In this document: in pieces, positions 1 to 11,056 of the stretch
Numbering within the stretch: the stretch's first letter is position 1
How the letters are laid out: every line of letters starts with the position of its first letter
Assembly (NCBI GenBank): GCA_949775045.1
Contig: OX459095.1
Span: 34,648,768-34,712,767, forward strand
DNA from: Metridium senile
Taxonomy: Eukaryota; Cnidaria; Anthozoa; Actiniaria; Metridiidae
Length of the DNA: 64,000 nucleotides
Direction of reading: 5' to 3'
Notes under the pieces: model-generated
Database searches by the model: none
The model's input: the letters and a program-made list of their open reading frames with translations, nothing else
What the model was told of the DNA's origin: nothing
Program-made: the position numbers and the translations under genes

Positions 1-1700
1 AAATTGGATACAACCACTAGTGACTTGTATGTAAATGCAAATTAGATACAATCACTACTGCTTGTATCTAGCCAACATTAAAAGTGTAAACTATATCAAT
101 AAACTCAAATTTAATTCACAATTATGGTTCATGTTACATAAAATCAATTACTTATCCAAAATTTGAACCGAAAGTCGCACTTATTTCAGGACAATCTATA
201 GTGGCTAGCAGTTCATCTGATATTTCATGAAAAATAGGATTACAAATTTCCTTGGCCGGTTTTTCTTTGTTTACTACCAAAGAATCAGATGCAGAAATAA
301 GGGTGCTGCGAAAACATTACTTACAAATTGTTCCTGTTCTTTACTTTGCATGGAAAGATTTCGGAAATTTATCTGCTCTGCTCCTTTGCCAGTCCGAAAA
401 AAATCGATCTTAACAGCTTCAACAACCATCTTGGGTGTTTTAGATACAGTACTTTTCACTAAACTTTTCCCAGCATTACATTCAGCCATCATGCACAAAA
501 GTCAAAAGCGAATTGAACACTTCAAGCATTCGAAGCACAAAATTTGCATAAGCTTACAGTGAAAACAAGAGAAAGCGTGCAAAAACTAGAAAGTATTCTT
601 CTACTCTATACAATGCAATACAATACAATACAATACTTTTATTGCTCATTCGTATATTTTTACAAGATTTTTACAAGATTGAAGCAAAATTTAAATAATA
701 AATATATAAAGATAAATAGATTAATAGTTTAAGTGAAGGGAAAAATATAGTTTTTTTTACTAATTTCTATTCATAATGTGCAATCCTGAGTGCTAGCTGA
801 TTATGAATAGATATTAGTTTTTTGTTTGAGCCCGGAGGTCAAATTAACATGACGTTTTCTAGTTGACCCCCAGCCTTTTTATATTTACAGTTCAATCGGT
901 TAAGGAAAACTATGTAAAGTCAACATCAATTGCTAATTACAAGAAATATAGAAGGAAAAAATATATATGGCGTGTTTTGACAATAAAATTGTATAGATTC
1001 AATGACTTAGGGACACGCCCATATTTAACTGTACGAGAAAACCCTTTTTATCAAAACAGTCTTCATGTTTTCTGCGTGCGCGTCTTGAATCAAACTGTTT
1101 TTACGTGCTTACAAAAGCAATTCTTGAATAAAGTTATCTGTAGACCGATAATTATACCTTAGTATATATTGACGACTTGGGAACTTGTCTTATACCCCCT
1201 CACGACTGAGAACAGATCGATAGATCGTTAGTGTTGCTGTGAATCAAGAAAGATGGTAACGTAATTAGAATATTCTGCAAAAATACCACAATAAACGACG
1301 ACCAAATTACCACCCTAGCAAGGGCATTCCTCCATCTAGATGACAATTGTTTTCTGCGCGCGCGTCTTGAATCAAACTGTTTAACGTGCGTACAAAAGCA
1401 AGTCTTGAATAATTAAAGTTAGATCTTAGTTCTGACGAGTTTCGGACTTGACTATAAAGCCTATCGATACCATTAAATGCTAAAATGTTATATTAGAGTG
1501 TTTTATTTTATTTCAATAGATTTATAGAAGACGTTTTTTTACACCAACAATATAACTGATTTTTTTCGCTGAGACCAAATGATACATATAATAAATAAAT
1601 ACATCAGATTAGCCGTTTTTAGAAGAAAGGAATTGAATATCAGATCAATTTAGCCTACATTATTTTTTTTTTAAATTGATGATTCGAATTGATTGTTTGT
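1..1700. other. Gene-poor AT-rich stretch with short repeats
   Basis: I see no convincing coding exon here. The stretch holds a small imperfect palindrome (about 759-822) and a run of CAATA repeats (about 610-640). A direct repeat of about 75 bp appears at roughly 1064-1140 and 1345-1420; both copies contain the string GTCTTGAATCAAACTGTTT followed by ACAAAAGCAA. Short open frames in this area have no recognisable motifs and look like chance. Confidence 0.6.
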
Positions 1701-1714
1701 TTTCTAGATATATT

Positions 1715-2010
1715 ATGTAATATTCTGTTTTATTGTTGTGGGCTTCCTGTTTTAAGCGCGTATCGCATTGCATTATTGTCATTTTGACAAAAATTTTTGT
1801 TGAAATAGCACCACAATGCATTGCTTTCTTTGTCGAGATAACCCACCCTACCCTCCCTGCATATGTAATATTCTGTTTTATTGTTGTGGGCTTCCTGTTT
1901 TAAGCGCGTATCGCATTGCATTATTGTCATTTTGGCAAAAATTTTTGTTGAAATAGCACCACAATGCATTGCTTTCTTTGTCGAGATAACCCACCCTACC
2001 CTCCCTGCAT
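1715..2010. repeat. Tandem duplication, 148 bp unit x2
   Basis: Two head-to-tail copies, 1715-1862 and 1863-2010. The one difference I noticed is TTTTGACAAAA versus TTTTGGCAAAA. Near-identity points to a recent duplication. Open frames across it are simply read through both units and are not a gene. Confidence 0.9.
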
Positions 2011-2074
2011 AACATTTTTAATTGTTAATTTCGTATTTACCTCTCCCCCACAGTACGTTTCAACATGCATCGTT

Positions 2075-2330
2075 CCCAGGCTCTCTCCATTCTCAGAGAG
2101 TTGATGTGAAAATGTCAGCGAGATTTGCTTGTTATTGTCTCTTTTAACTGATTATAATTGTACTTTTACTTAAAAAAAATGTATAATAAAACAATTATTG
2201 AATTTGGTTTTCGCATGATATCGTAAATTATCAAGACCTCGAGTCAGTATTATCTGTCAGATAACACAGACCTAGGTCTTGATAATTTACGATATCATGC
2301 TCAACCTCATCTAATAATTGCTTATTGCTT
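2075..2330 (+). mobile_element. MITE family A, copy 1
   Basis: A palindromic core (GCATGATATCGTAAATTATC... on the left, its reverse complement on the right, about 2212-2300) has an arm containing GAGATTTGCTTGTTATTGTCT and TATAATAAAACAATTATTGAA. The same arm and core recur at about 2338-2690, 3965-4425 and, inverted, 48975-49205. There is no coding capacity, so this is a non-autonomous DNA element. Confidence 0.8.
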
Positions 2331-2337
2331 ATGTTTG

Positions 2338-2690
2338 GAGTTCCCAGGCTCCCTCTGTTCTCAGGAAGTTGATGTGAAAATTGCATTGAGATTTGCTTGT
2401 TATTGTCTAGCTTATTTACTTGATTACAATTTTACTTTTACTTTCTGTACTTTCCCATTTAAATCTGTACTTATGCAAAATTTGTTGATGTGTGATAAAC
2501 ACACAGATCAACCAATCAGAGAAGTTCACTTCAGAAATAGTATACTCTGATTGGTTGATCTGTGTGTTTAGCACACATCAACACAATTTGCAGAAGTACA
2601 GATTTAAATGGAAACCTGTTTTTTATATTTTATAAAATAATGATTGAATTTGGTTTTCGTATGATATCGTACATCATTTAAAATACCATT
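2338..2690 (+). mobile_element. MITE family A, copy 2 (interrupted by family B)
   Basis: The family A arm (2338-2450) is cut by a family B element. Family A sequence (TGATTGAATTTGGTTTTCGTATGATATCGTA) resumes after about 2622 and then loses similarity, so the right half is incomplete. Confidence 0.7.
2450..2623. mobile_element. MITE family B, copy 1, nested in family A
   Basis: A near-perfect palindrome. The left arm reads CCCATTTAAATCTGTACTTATGC...TTGATGTGTG and the right arm is its reverse complement, ending GGAAACCTGTT. Other copies lie at 16163-16349 and 52015-52209. The central part contains AACCAATCAGAGAAGTTC and its mirror CTGATTGGTTGATC. The flanking sequence on both sides is family A, so this insertion is the younger one. 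Confidence 0.85.
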
Positions 2691-2985
2691 TTGGGTTTTG
2701 GTGAGGGTAATAGACCCATTCAGTTCTGTATGCAAATTGCACATTTCAGATCACATGACATTCCCCTGAGAGTTGTTCTTTTATGTCAAGTATTAAGAAT
2801 TTATGCATAACAAATGATTAACTCCAAAAGGAATGAACAGGTGGTTTGAAATGGGAAAATAAACATTGAAGCTGAATGGGTCTATTAGGGAAGCTATAAT
2901 CTGTATATTGAAAATTTTAATTATCATAATGTATAGCCTTTTATGCTTTAAATTATATATAGTATTTTAATGACTGACCTTAAAT

Positions 2986-5900
2986 TCAGTTTGATAAGTT
3001 TATGTTTCTTATGACTGTCTCTGCTTCATTGACAGATGCACTAGATACTCCAAGTAGAGCATTCCTTATTGCCTGTAGGTGTAGTTGTGAGAACTGAAGG
3101 GACCAGTACGAGTTGTCGTGTGAATACTGAGTAAGCAGTTCTTCACCAGGTCCAATCGCACGCGTGCTTTTCAGCCATATCTCGCCATCACGATCTCCAA
3201 TTTCACAATTCACATTAGATTTAATAAGAGATGAGAACTTCTCATATGCCAGGCAATATGGAAAAGTACCATCTTGGATTATCTGACCAATCCCAAGGGG
3301 GCACAGACTTCCGTCAATCTCAACTTCTTTACTGTTCCTTGTGGTCTTTAATATGTAGTCTGATTGTGGATGATTGCTTCCAATTCGTACTGGGGCAAGG
3401 GGAGCATAGCTGGTGATCCATTTGGAGTCTGGTATTCTCTTTACAGTAAAAACTCCATTTCCTGTGCTGTGTCCTCCTATACCAACAACCTTAGAAGGTC
3501 TTATTTGTAGAAACGCTTCACCAGTATCCAGTGTTTGGTAATTGTTTTGGAGAGACCTGTATACAATTATTAAGGTTAGTAATTATGAACAGATTGTCCT
3601 AAACAATGTTTGTTTACAACTTAAAAACTATTCCCAAGCTAGAAGAGGCAAGGTGGTTAGAATTTATGGTACACTTTATTGCTATACTTAACAATGATAG
3701 ATGAGAATAAGTATAAAATGAAAAATTATGCATTTACAAGGAGTCTGAGTTATCAGATAATTTAATTTGTATAGGTTAAGACAGATGTTTGGAAGTTTGC
3801 ATAATTTTTCATATCATACAATAGCAGAATCCAATAATTGTTTATTATAATTAAACATTTTAAAATACTACCAGCAATGTGATTGGCTGAGCTAGAGCAT
3901 ACTTGTACAGTTAATTTTTGACAGGATAATTTTATTATCTGCTAGCATATAATACATTTGTTCTGTCAAGTTCCAAATTGCATTGAGATTTGCTTGTTAT
4001 TGTCTTATTTACTAGCCTGAGAAAAGAGACATTGTTTTGCTCCTCGACCCCCGCGAAACTAAGGTCTGATGTATTGATGTTCATATTCAGCCAATCACAG
4101 GCGCTACCCAAATCTCGGTAGCGCTACGTCATCAGTTTGGAATTCCCCGGCTCATAGCTCAGACATTAATTTTGCAGGGAGAGGAGGAGCGAACCAACGT
4201 CTGTTTTCTCAGGATACTTATTTACCTGATTACAATTTTACATTGACTTTTAAAAAGATGTTTAATAAAACAATTATTGGGTTCGGTTTTCACATGATAG
4301 CGTAAATTATCAAGACCTTAAGTCTGTGTTATCTTCCTCAGCGTCTGGATTTGGCAGAAAAAACAGATCTCAGTTTTGATAATTTACAATATCATGCTCA
4401 ACCTCCCTCAATAATTGCTTAATATCATATTTATTTAGATAATAATGCTAATTAATTCAAAGCTATGGGAGTTTTGTAGGTGATCATTGTAAGGGGAGGT
4501 TGGGCTTGGTCACCAGTCTGTAATTGAAGTGATTTTGACAGGTTTTTAATCAAAACATAAGCTTTGTAGAGTGAGATATTCTTCTTATTCTTTCATAGTG
4601 AATTGTTAATGAAGGGTTGTGGTTTGAATCCCAAACTTTCTGAATCAAGACAAATAATATTGTATAGACTCTAAAAGGAATCATTATACTCAAGTTAAAT
4701 AATACTTACATATCAGAGTGCATATCAACAATGAAGCCATAGGGAAGTGTAGACATTCTATTCTTGTGATCTCCAAACAGGAGGTTGGTAACTTACACTT
4801 TGTTGGTGAAAGATGTACATGTGTACTTAAAAACTAATGTACAAACATTCAGCCTGGAACAAGTGGGCAATTCTTGGAAAACTTCTCTATTATAACTTTG
4901 ACTCCAAATAGCTTTAACTGAATTATATTTATTGTATTAAACAATATTTGTAGGTACATATTTGACCTTGCTTAAATTTCAATTCTGACCGATCGATATG
5001 GGTGCCTATTTTTTTTTTAATACTGTGTTTTTATTTTTCAAAGTCAATGGTGGCCATATTGGATTTCTGTTGATGCGCAGCTGTTACAGTGTAATACACT
5101 AACATCATTCACTAATTATTGGCACATCTTAATGGTAAGTGTTTATTTCCTATCATTGTTTGGTTATTATTTATAAGTAATACCATGACACTGCAGGATA
5201 TTAGTGATCAAATGTCCCCAAAGCAGAGGGAAGTTTAGTGGAAGTCCCTCAGCCTGTGGCCTAAACTTCCCTCTGCTTTGGGTCATTTAATCACTAATAT
5301 CCCGAAGAAGCCATGGTATTAGTTTGTAAAACCATGATCACCAAGGAAATACACTAGCATGGGATTTAATTAGTTTGGGTGGGATTCTTTAAGGATCGAC
5401 ATTAAACAATACCAAGTGTAATATAGATTTTCATGAAAATAATATTGTGATGTATTAGTTCTAATTTTCCCTCATTCCTATACATGGAGAAGGATGTTAG
5501 CGATATATAACGTCCCTCTTAAGGATATACAGGACACTATCGGGACGTTTTTTTAACGCGTTTAGTTTAAATCAATTTCCCCGAAGTGAACCCGAAGTGA
5601 TCATGGTATTATCATTGTAATACAATCATATCTATAAAAAAACTTGATTTGAAGAACTGTGAATTTTTTCTTAATACTTTACAATTAATTAATTGCACAA
5701 ATCCGGGAACTTTTGAACTTTGAACTTTGCTGCGGCCTAAACTTCCCTCTGCTTCAGGGACATTTAATCACTAATATCCCTTGGTGCCATGGTGTTACTT
5801 ATAAATTAGAACTGCTTTACTTTGTGGGGGTGGGTGCAGAGGGGTGGGGTCAGGCCTGGGGGTGGAGGGGAAGGTATTGGTTAAGGTTAAGGAAGCTGGG

Positions 5901-7805
5901 AATTTACATTTTGTTTGTGAAAATGTTCTATAAAACTTTGACTCCAAATAGCTTTAATTGAATTATATTTATTGTAGTAAGCAAATTTTGTAGGTACATA
6001 TTTGTCCTTGCTTTTTTGCAATTCTAACCAATAGTGGAGCCTATTTTTTTGATACCACCCCCAATCTTTTCCTAATGAAAAACACCCCCCCCCCCCTTTA
6101 CCAAACAAAGTGCTAGTTGTGGCCATTCTCCATTTGTCTTTGCAGTGCCGACAAATTCTATAATGCTATACTAATGTAGGCACTTACTTTGTGTAGGTGT
6201 GACAAAATCCAGATACAACAAGTAGGGCGTTCAAATTTAAGAGGAATGGACTCTCAGTCTCGACAGCTCTAGGATTGAAGTTGGACATCAATCTACTCTT
6301 GACAGAATCAGCTTGGTCATCGACTACTGACATGATACCATCCAACAACTGCAATTCAGCGGAACTTGGAACTTCAAACCACGCAAACCAAAAGGAAGAC
6401 AGAGGTCTTTGATATCTGTCGACCGGCGTTTTACCAAAGCGAGGATTTTCTTTACAAATTTGGGCCGTTCCTTTCGGTCTACCAAAGTTCTGCAGGTAAA
6501 AGTGAAGAGCAAGGTGTGACAGATGACCGTTGTGCCTTTTTAGAATTTTCCCATTTGCATTGATAAAACTAGTGCAATACAACTCCAGTGCATCTATTGC
6601 ATACAAACGGTGAAAAACCGCACTATCTAAAGCATTTGGTTGTGTAGGACGTAAAGTAAGCTCAATAATCCCATCCATCGTTGGGGAAGAGCATGTCTAA
6701 TGATACTGGGGGAGAGAACGACGAAGAACTTATAGTTGAAGCATCAGTCACATAGGGTGATAAACTGTTGTAAGCTGTTGCGATGTTCTGTGGGATGGAG
6801 CAGGACTCCAGTAGTGTATCTGACAGTATCTCTACAAGTGGACGTACAACTGGACTGGCCAAATGTGAAATAGGCTCGTTGACAAATGAAAGGATGGGAA
6901 AGTTGGACATTGTCATGGCGACATAGGTAGTTTCTCTTAAGGACGCTTCTGATGTTGCAAGGTACTCTCCTTCAGCAAGTACTTCAAATATGCTTAGCGT
7001 AGTAGGTCTGCCTTGGCTTCTAGGTCTGGTTGGTATATCCAAACTTTGTTTAAACGTTTTGTCTGCATCTAATAGAAGTTTACCTAGGGGTAAAGAAATT
7101 ATGACTTTTTGTAACGTCAAGTAAACTTGGAAGCCAAGGGGCCTTGCTTTTTTAACATGAACTTATGACAACACGGTTAGCAAGTATTTTTTACTTTAGA
7201 CTTCAGTTATGAATGGTCAGCATGAAAATGTTAAAATAGTTAAATTTTTTGAATTGCAATCAGTATATAAGAAAAATTACCCCCTCCCCCCAAAAAATGA
7301 TTAAAAAAGTTTACTCAGGCTGTCATGAAGGCAGAGTAAGGCATACCTATTTCTTTTGTTTGCTGTGATGTCAACTGAAACTTTTGATCCATTGCACAAT
7401 CTAGTTTCTTTACAACCTAGATAAAAGAAAAAGTTCAATGATTTGGCATTGATATTTTTTATCTAGATCAGTAAAGCTGCATCTACATGAACAATTTTTC
7501 CTTGAAAAAGTTTTATGTCACTTTACCTGAGGAGGATCCAGTGAACTATTTTCTCCACCAACAGTAGAGGCCACCCACGTGCCAAGCCTTTCAGCGTCTT
7601 GGCTGCTAAACTTTATTATAGATTCGGGGTTGAATGTAGTGTTAAAATTGCAAAACCCTAGGTACTCTGTAGCCTCCTCCGCAGGCGTCCCTTTCCTTTT
7701 CCTCCCTTGGGATCCCTTTGTCATTTGACCGAGGGGGATTGGTCCCCGGCAAGAAATGAAGGGGTTGCCTGCCAAAAAAGAACACATTTCCGGCGGCCTG
7801 CGCAT
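2986..7805 (-). CDS. SET-domain protein (multi-exon, frame break inside)
   Basis: Probable lysine-methyltransferase-like gene read right to left. Exons I can support: 7724 or 7805 to 7527; 7416-7347; 7083 to about 6188; 4710 up to about 4783; and 3556-2986 with the stop. The junctions 7527/7416, 7347/7083 and 4710/3556 keep phase. The last exon carries the SET signature: GNGVF early, then a NxNC-like stretch, GEIWLKSTRAI, PGEELLTQY and a terminal YW, the usual SAM/substrate pocket of SET domains. The long middle exon (7083-6188) is unrecognised and changes frame near 6662-6678: one frame ends in TGA, while the next opens with an ATG 17 bases upstream of that stop. This is either a one-base indel or a missed splice. 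An exon between 6188 and 4783 may also be missing, since the phases there do not match. It is divergent from the RecQ gene, which starts about 0.1-0.2 kb away. Confidence 0.6.
3965..4425 (+). mobile_element. MITE family A, copy 3 (interrupted by family C)
   Basis: The family A arm (GAGATTTGCTTGTTATTGTCT, then TTACCTGATTACAATTTTAC) is split by family C at 4013-4216. It continues with AATAAAACAATTATTGG, the ATCGTAAATTATCAAGACC-like palindrome and its mirror. It lies in an intron of the SET-domain gene. Confidence 0.75.
4013..4216. mobile_element. 204 bp MITE (family C) with 9-bp target duplication
   Basis: The terminal inverted repeats are TAGCCTGAGAAAAGAGACATTG on the left and the near-match TATCCTGAGAAAACAGACGTTG on the reverse of the right end. 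Both sides are flanked by CTTATTTAC (4004-4012 and 4217-4225). It interrupts a family A copy. A target duplication of 8-9 bp fits hAT- or Mutator-type elements. Confidence 0.85.
4895..6060. repeat. Dispersed direct repeat of about 130 bp
   Basis: The block beginning ACTTTGACTCCAAATAGCTTTAA occurs at about 4909-5040 and again at about 5935-6055, with similar sequence on into GTAGGTACATATTTG. The second copy is followed by a C-run (about 6086-6098). Confidence 0.75.
5178..5321. mobile_element. MITE family D, palindromic
   Basis: The ends are TAATACCATG...CATGGTATTA. The long arms contain GGATATTAGTGATCAAATG and CAAAGCAGAGGGAAGTTTAG with their mirrors. A solo right half of the same element lies at about 5734-5798. 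Both are in an intron of the SET-domain gene. Confidence 0.8.
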
Positions 7806-7920
7806 GTTGTTCGCGCAGATAAATTTTAACTGTGGGGGGGAGGGGGGAGAAGGAAATTAAAATTTCTAAAATTGTAGTCCACCCTGCGGGGAATATTTTC
7901 AAACATTGCTAAACGTTAAC
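7528..7920. promoter_or_regulatory. Bidirectional promoter interval, SET gene / RecQ gene
   Basis: The minus-strand SET gene (start 7724 or 7805) and the plus-strand RecQ gene (start 7906 or 7921) diverge here within about 0.1-0.2 kb. The stretch 7655-7690 contains CTAGGTACTCTGTAGCCTCCTCC and GCAGGCGTC. These match, inverted in part, a palindromic element at about 18868-18985. No clear TATA box is visible. Confidence 0.4.
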
Positions 7921-9864
7921 ATGGACGAATTTATGTCAGATCAGATCATAGAGTTAGAACTTGCAGCACAATTACTTTGCGAAAGTAATGAACATGTTGC
8001 CGGATCGTTTAAATTTAAAGTAACAAGTAGTGATTTAGATGTGGTCTTATTCTCTAAATCACCAATGGAAGCTTCGTTGAAGATGGCTTTTGTGTTGTGG
8101 AAATCGAAAGTACCCGTAGACACAATTCGCTGTGAAAGCGAAGAACACGTTTACAACTACAAAGTTGTTTGGTCTGTAAAGGAAAGTTATCCTCGTGTAG
8201 TTCTTCAGAGTATGTCTAAGAACATTACAAACCCCGTGTCGATTGAAGGTCTTGAGTCAATGGAAATAATTAGTGAAGAAATCCAAGATGATATGAGACA
8301 TGGAGATCAAGATGGCGGCGAGGATTTATTGCAAATGACTCTTCGTAAAGTTTTTGGCCATGAAACGTTCAAGCCACAACAAAAAGAAACGATAATATCT
8401 ACTATGTCAGGCAAAACAGTGCTATCAATTATGGGAACTGGCGGAGGAAAAAGCCTAACTTTTATGCTTCCCGCTGCTTTAGCGAAGAGACCCACTGTTG
8501 TTGTCTCACCAACAAGATCTCTGATCGACGACTTAATGGCCCGATCAACAAGTCTCGGTATTAAATCATGTAAATTTCTAGGCGAAATGGACGGCGATGT
8601 TCTCCATCAACAACTTTCTGAACTAAGAAGTTTTCAACTGATTTACACAACTCCAGAGTGTTTAGATCTCCATCTTTTAGAGGACTTGTGCTTGTTGGAC
8701 AGTCAAAATGGCATTGAACGTTTTGTCTTTGATGAGGCTCACACTATATGCACCTGGGGGTCAACGTTTAGGCCTAAATTTAAAGAGGTTTGCGAACAGC
8801 TGGCAAAACATCAAGCTACAAAGCTTTTATTGAGTGCCACAATTCCAGGTAGAGTGCAAGTGGAACTTGAAGATTTATTTGGCAAACAGTCATGGCATGT
8901 TATTGCTAGAACTGTTTACCGAGAAAATTTAACTTTGGCAGTTAAAGATAGAGAGCCCAAGCATTTTGATGAAGTTGCCACCTATATCAAGACTAGAGAG
9001 CAAGACTGTGGTATAATTTACTGTGTCTTGCCGGTTGATGTATCTAAAACTCATGCAGAGCTTTTAAAGAAAGGCATAGACTGTGTTAAATACCATGGAC
9101 AATTGTCTGAAATTGTGAAGCAGTCTAGCTATCAGAAGTGGATGTCTGGAGAGAAAAAATTAATTATTGCAAATGCATCGTTTGGAATGGGCATTGATAA
9201 GCCTGATGTCAGATATGTCATCCACTTAAGATTACCAACCTCAATTGAAGAATATTACCAGCAGTGTGGAAGGGCAGGTAGAGATGGTCTTCCATCAGAG
9301 TGTGTCCTGTATTACAGCTTTAGTGACAAAGCAACTTTATATAAACTGTTTAATAGAGAAGGAAAGCTAAAAAAACATTCTGTTTTGAATGAACTTATTC
9401 ATAGTTTGGAAAATGTTGTGGACTGTCGCCATAAACTTGTTATGCAATACTTTGGTGAGGATAGAGAGGACTTTTCGTGTTTGTCACACTGCGACAATTG
9501 TAAGTCTAGGGGGCTATTTTATGTAGCCGATGGAACAAATGATGCCATGAAGGTTGTTCAGACCATTATAGAACTTGGGGACAACAAGTTCAATACACAT
9601 ACTCTTCGACTTATTTTGTTAGGGAGTAAACAGAAAAGAATACAAGAAGAGAAATTTGATGAGTTAACAAACTTTGGCTGTTTAACAAAGAAATTTTCTT
9701 CTTCTCTTCTAGATAACTTTTTACACCAATTAATTTTTAAACAGATTTTGCAAGAAAAAATTGAAGTAAAATCACGATCATTTGCTATAAATGTAGGGCT
9801 AGGCCCTAAGGCCCATGATTTGATAGCACATAGGTGCACCTGCAATAAATATGTCACTTCATGA
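7906..9864 (+). CDS. RecQ-like ATP-dependent DNA helicase, intronless
   Basis: Single 652-codon frame. It should unwind DNA 3'->5' by ATP hydrolysis, as RecQ helicases do. Visible motifs in order: GTGGGKS Walker A (about residues 177-183), SPTRSL (Ia), TTPE (Ib), DEAH (276-279), LSATIP (III), IANASFGMGIDKPDVR (V) and QQCGRAGRDG (VI, 452-461). A RecQ zinc-binding cysteine set follows: C507, C525, C529, C532. The first ~140 residues are unrecognised, and the C-terminal ~120 residues resemble no HRDC domain that I can name. The start could also be the ATG at 7921. The lack of introns beside intron-rich genes suggests a retrocopy or a transposon-associated family. A decayed relative lies at 42.9-44.2 kb. 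Confidence 0.9.
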   Translation: MLNVNMDEFMSDQIIELELAAQLLCESNEHVAGSFKFKVTSSDLDVVLFSKSPMEASLKMAFVLWKSKVPVDTIRCESEEHVYNYKVVWSVKESYPRVVLQSMSKNITNPVSIEGLESMEIISEEIQDDMRHGDQDGGEDLLQMTLRKVFGHETFKPQQKETIISTMSGKTVLSIMGTGGGKSLTFMLPAALAKRPTVVVSPTRSLIDDLMARSTSLGIKSCKFLGEMDGDVLHQQLSELRSFQLIYTTPECLDLHLLEDLCLLDSQNGIERFVFDEAHTICTWGSTFRPKFKEVCEQLAKHQATKLLLSATIPGRVQVELEDLFGKQSWHVIARTVYRENLTLAVKDREPKHFDEVATYIKTREQDCGIIYCVLPVDVSKTHAELLKKGIDCVKYHGQLSEIVKQSSYQKWMSGEKKLIIANASFGMGIDKPDVRYVIHLRLPTSIEEYYQQCGRAGRDGLPSECVLYYSFSDKATLYKLFNREGKLKKHSVLNELIHSLENVVDCRHKLVMQYFGEDREDFSCLSHCDNCKSRGLFYVADGTNDAMKVVQTIIELGDNKFNTHTLRLILLGSKQKRIQEEKFDELTNFGCLTKKFSSSLLDNFLHQLIFKQILQEKIEVKSRSFAINVGLGPKAHDLIAHRCTCNKYVTS

Positions 9865-10111
9865 TTTAATCTAGATATTTTGTGGGTGTAAGTGTTCATT
9901 TGTATTGTATTGTTATGGTTGATTACAATAGCGTACAAAAGTGATGTATACAAAGTGATGTAACAGAGTTATATAACCCTCTCTAGGGAATGTATGATCG
10001 TGATATATTAGTATTCAAGAAACGAATAAACAGTAGAGTTACAACAGTATATTTCAATACAATACAAACTATTTTATTTGTAACATGGCCATATTTTTGG
10101 AAACTTTCGAA

Positions 10112-10296
10112 TTACAGAAAACTATATTTGCATGTTATGCTAAGATATTTACAATACTGTTATTTACAACTTGACTTACAGAAAACTATATTTGCATGTA
10201 GTTGCATGTTATGCTAAGATATTTACAATACTGTTATTTACAACTTGACTTACAGAAAACTATATTTGCATGTTATGCTAAGATATTTACAATACT
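10112..10296. repeat. Tandem repeat, ~64-74 bp unit x3
   Basis: TTACAGAAAACTATATTTGC starts at 10112, 10176 and 10250. Each copy is followed by ATGTTATGCTAAGATATTTAC and AATACTG. The second unit carries an extra TAGTTGCATG. Confidence 0.85.
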
Positions 10297-10893
10297 GTGC
10301 AAATGAAAATATGTATGTTGAATTTTTAACTGGTTCAAATTACCCTTTGTAGGTTTCATTTGTGCATGATAATAAGTATAAACATAGGAAAAAACACTAA
10401 ACCAGTTATAAACTCAACCTATAACATAGAGTGGTTTTCATAAACCTGTGAAACAAAAGTTACTTATTAAATAATAAAAAACAAAAGAATAAGAGCGTAA
10501 CTTAGTACAAATTCTACTGATGAAGGCTGAAGATTTAGCTGAAATGTCTAATTAAAAATTAGTTTATAAAGTACTTAATAACTTGTATTTCACAGGATTA
10601 TGAAAATCACTCTATATAAAAAGGAAAATATACTGAAATAGGTATCCCAGTTGGGGTTTGAAAATTTATTCTACATAACCATATTGGAACTTAAACAGGG
10701 AATACGATTGTTAAATGATTATTCAATTTCAACTAACTGATTTGAATAATTTTATTATTAAAAATTTATAATAGTATATTTGATATTTTCTATATCATGA
10801 CTTTAGTTGATTTATCTATTTAGTAATCAAATGTTAACAAAGGCAAAGTGAATATTGAGGAGTGATAACTACTAGGTAGGCAAAGTTATTATT

Positions 10894-11056
10894 TGATAGG
10901 TAATATAATGAAATTTGTAACACCATAAAAAATGTTGATTTAGCTTAACTGATGTTTCGAGCTTTAGCCCCTTCATCAGAGTAAAAGAGGGGCTAACTTG
11001 AAGCGTCAGTAAAGTTAAGTCAACATTTTTTACAAATTTCATTATATTACCTATCA
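10894..11056. mobile_element. Palindromic MITE-like element (family E)
   Basis: The left end, TGATAGGTAATATAATGAAA, is mirrored by TTTCATTATATTACCTATCA on the right. The inner arms (AACATTTTTT, TTAACT, GGGGCTAA) also pair. It is about 163 bp and non-coding. Confidence 0.8.

Noticed and set aside
1730..1969. 79-codon repeated frame
   Set aside because: Its internal repetition is just the 148 bp tandem duplication.
5713..6126. Overlapping frames of ~80 codons on both strands
   Set aside because: Low complexity (G-rich or C-run), overlapping the dispersed repeat; no splice or domain support.
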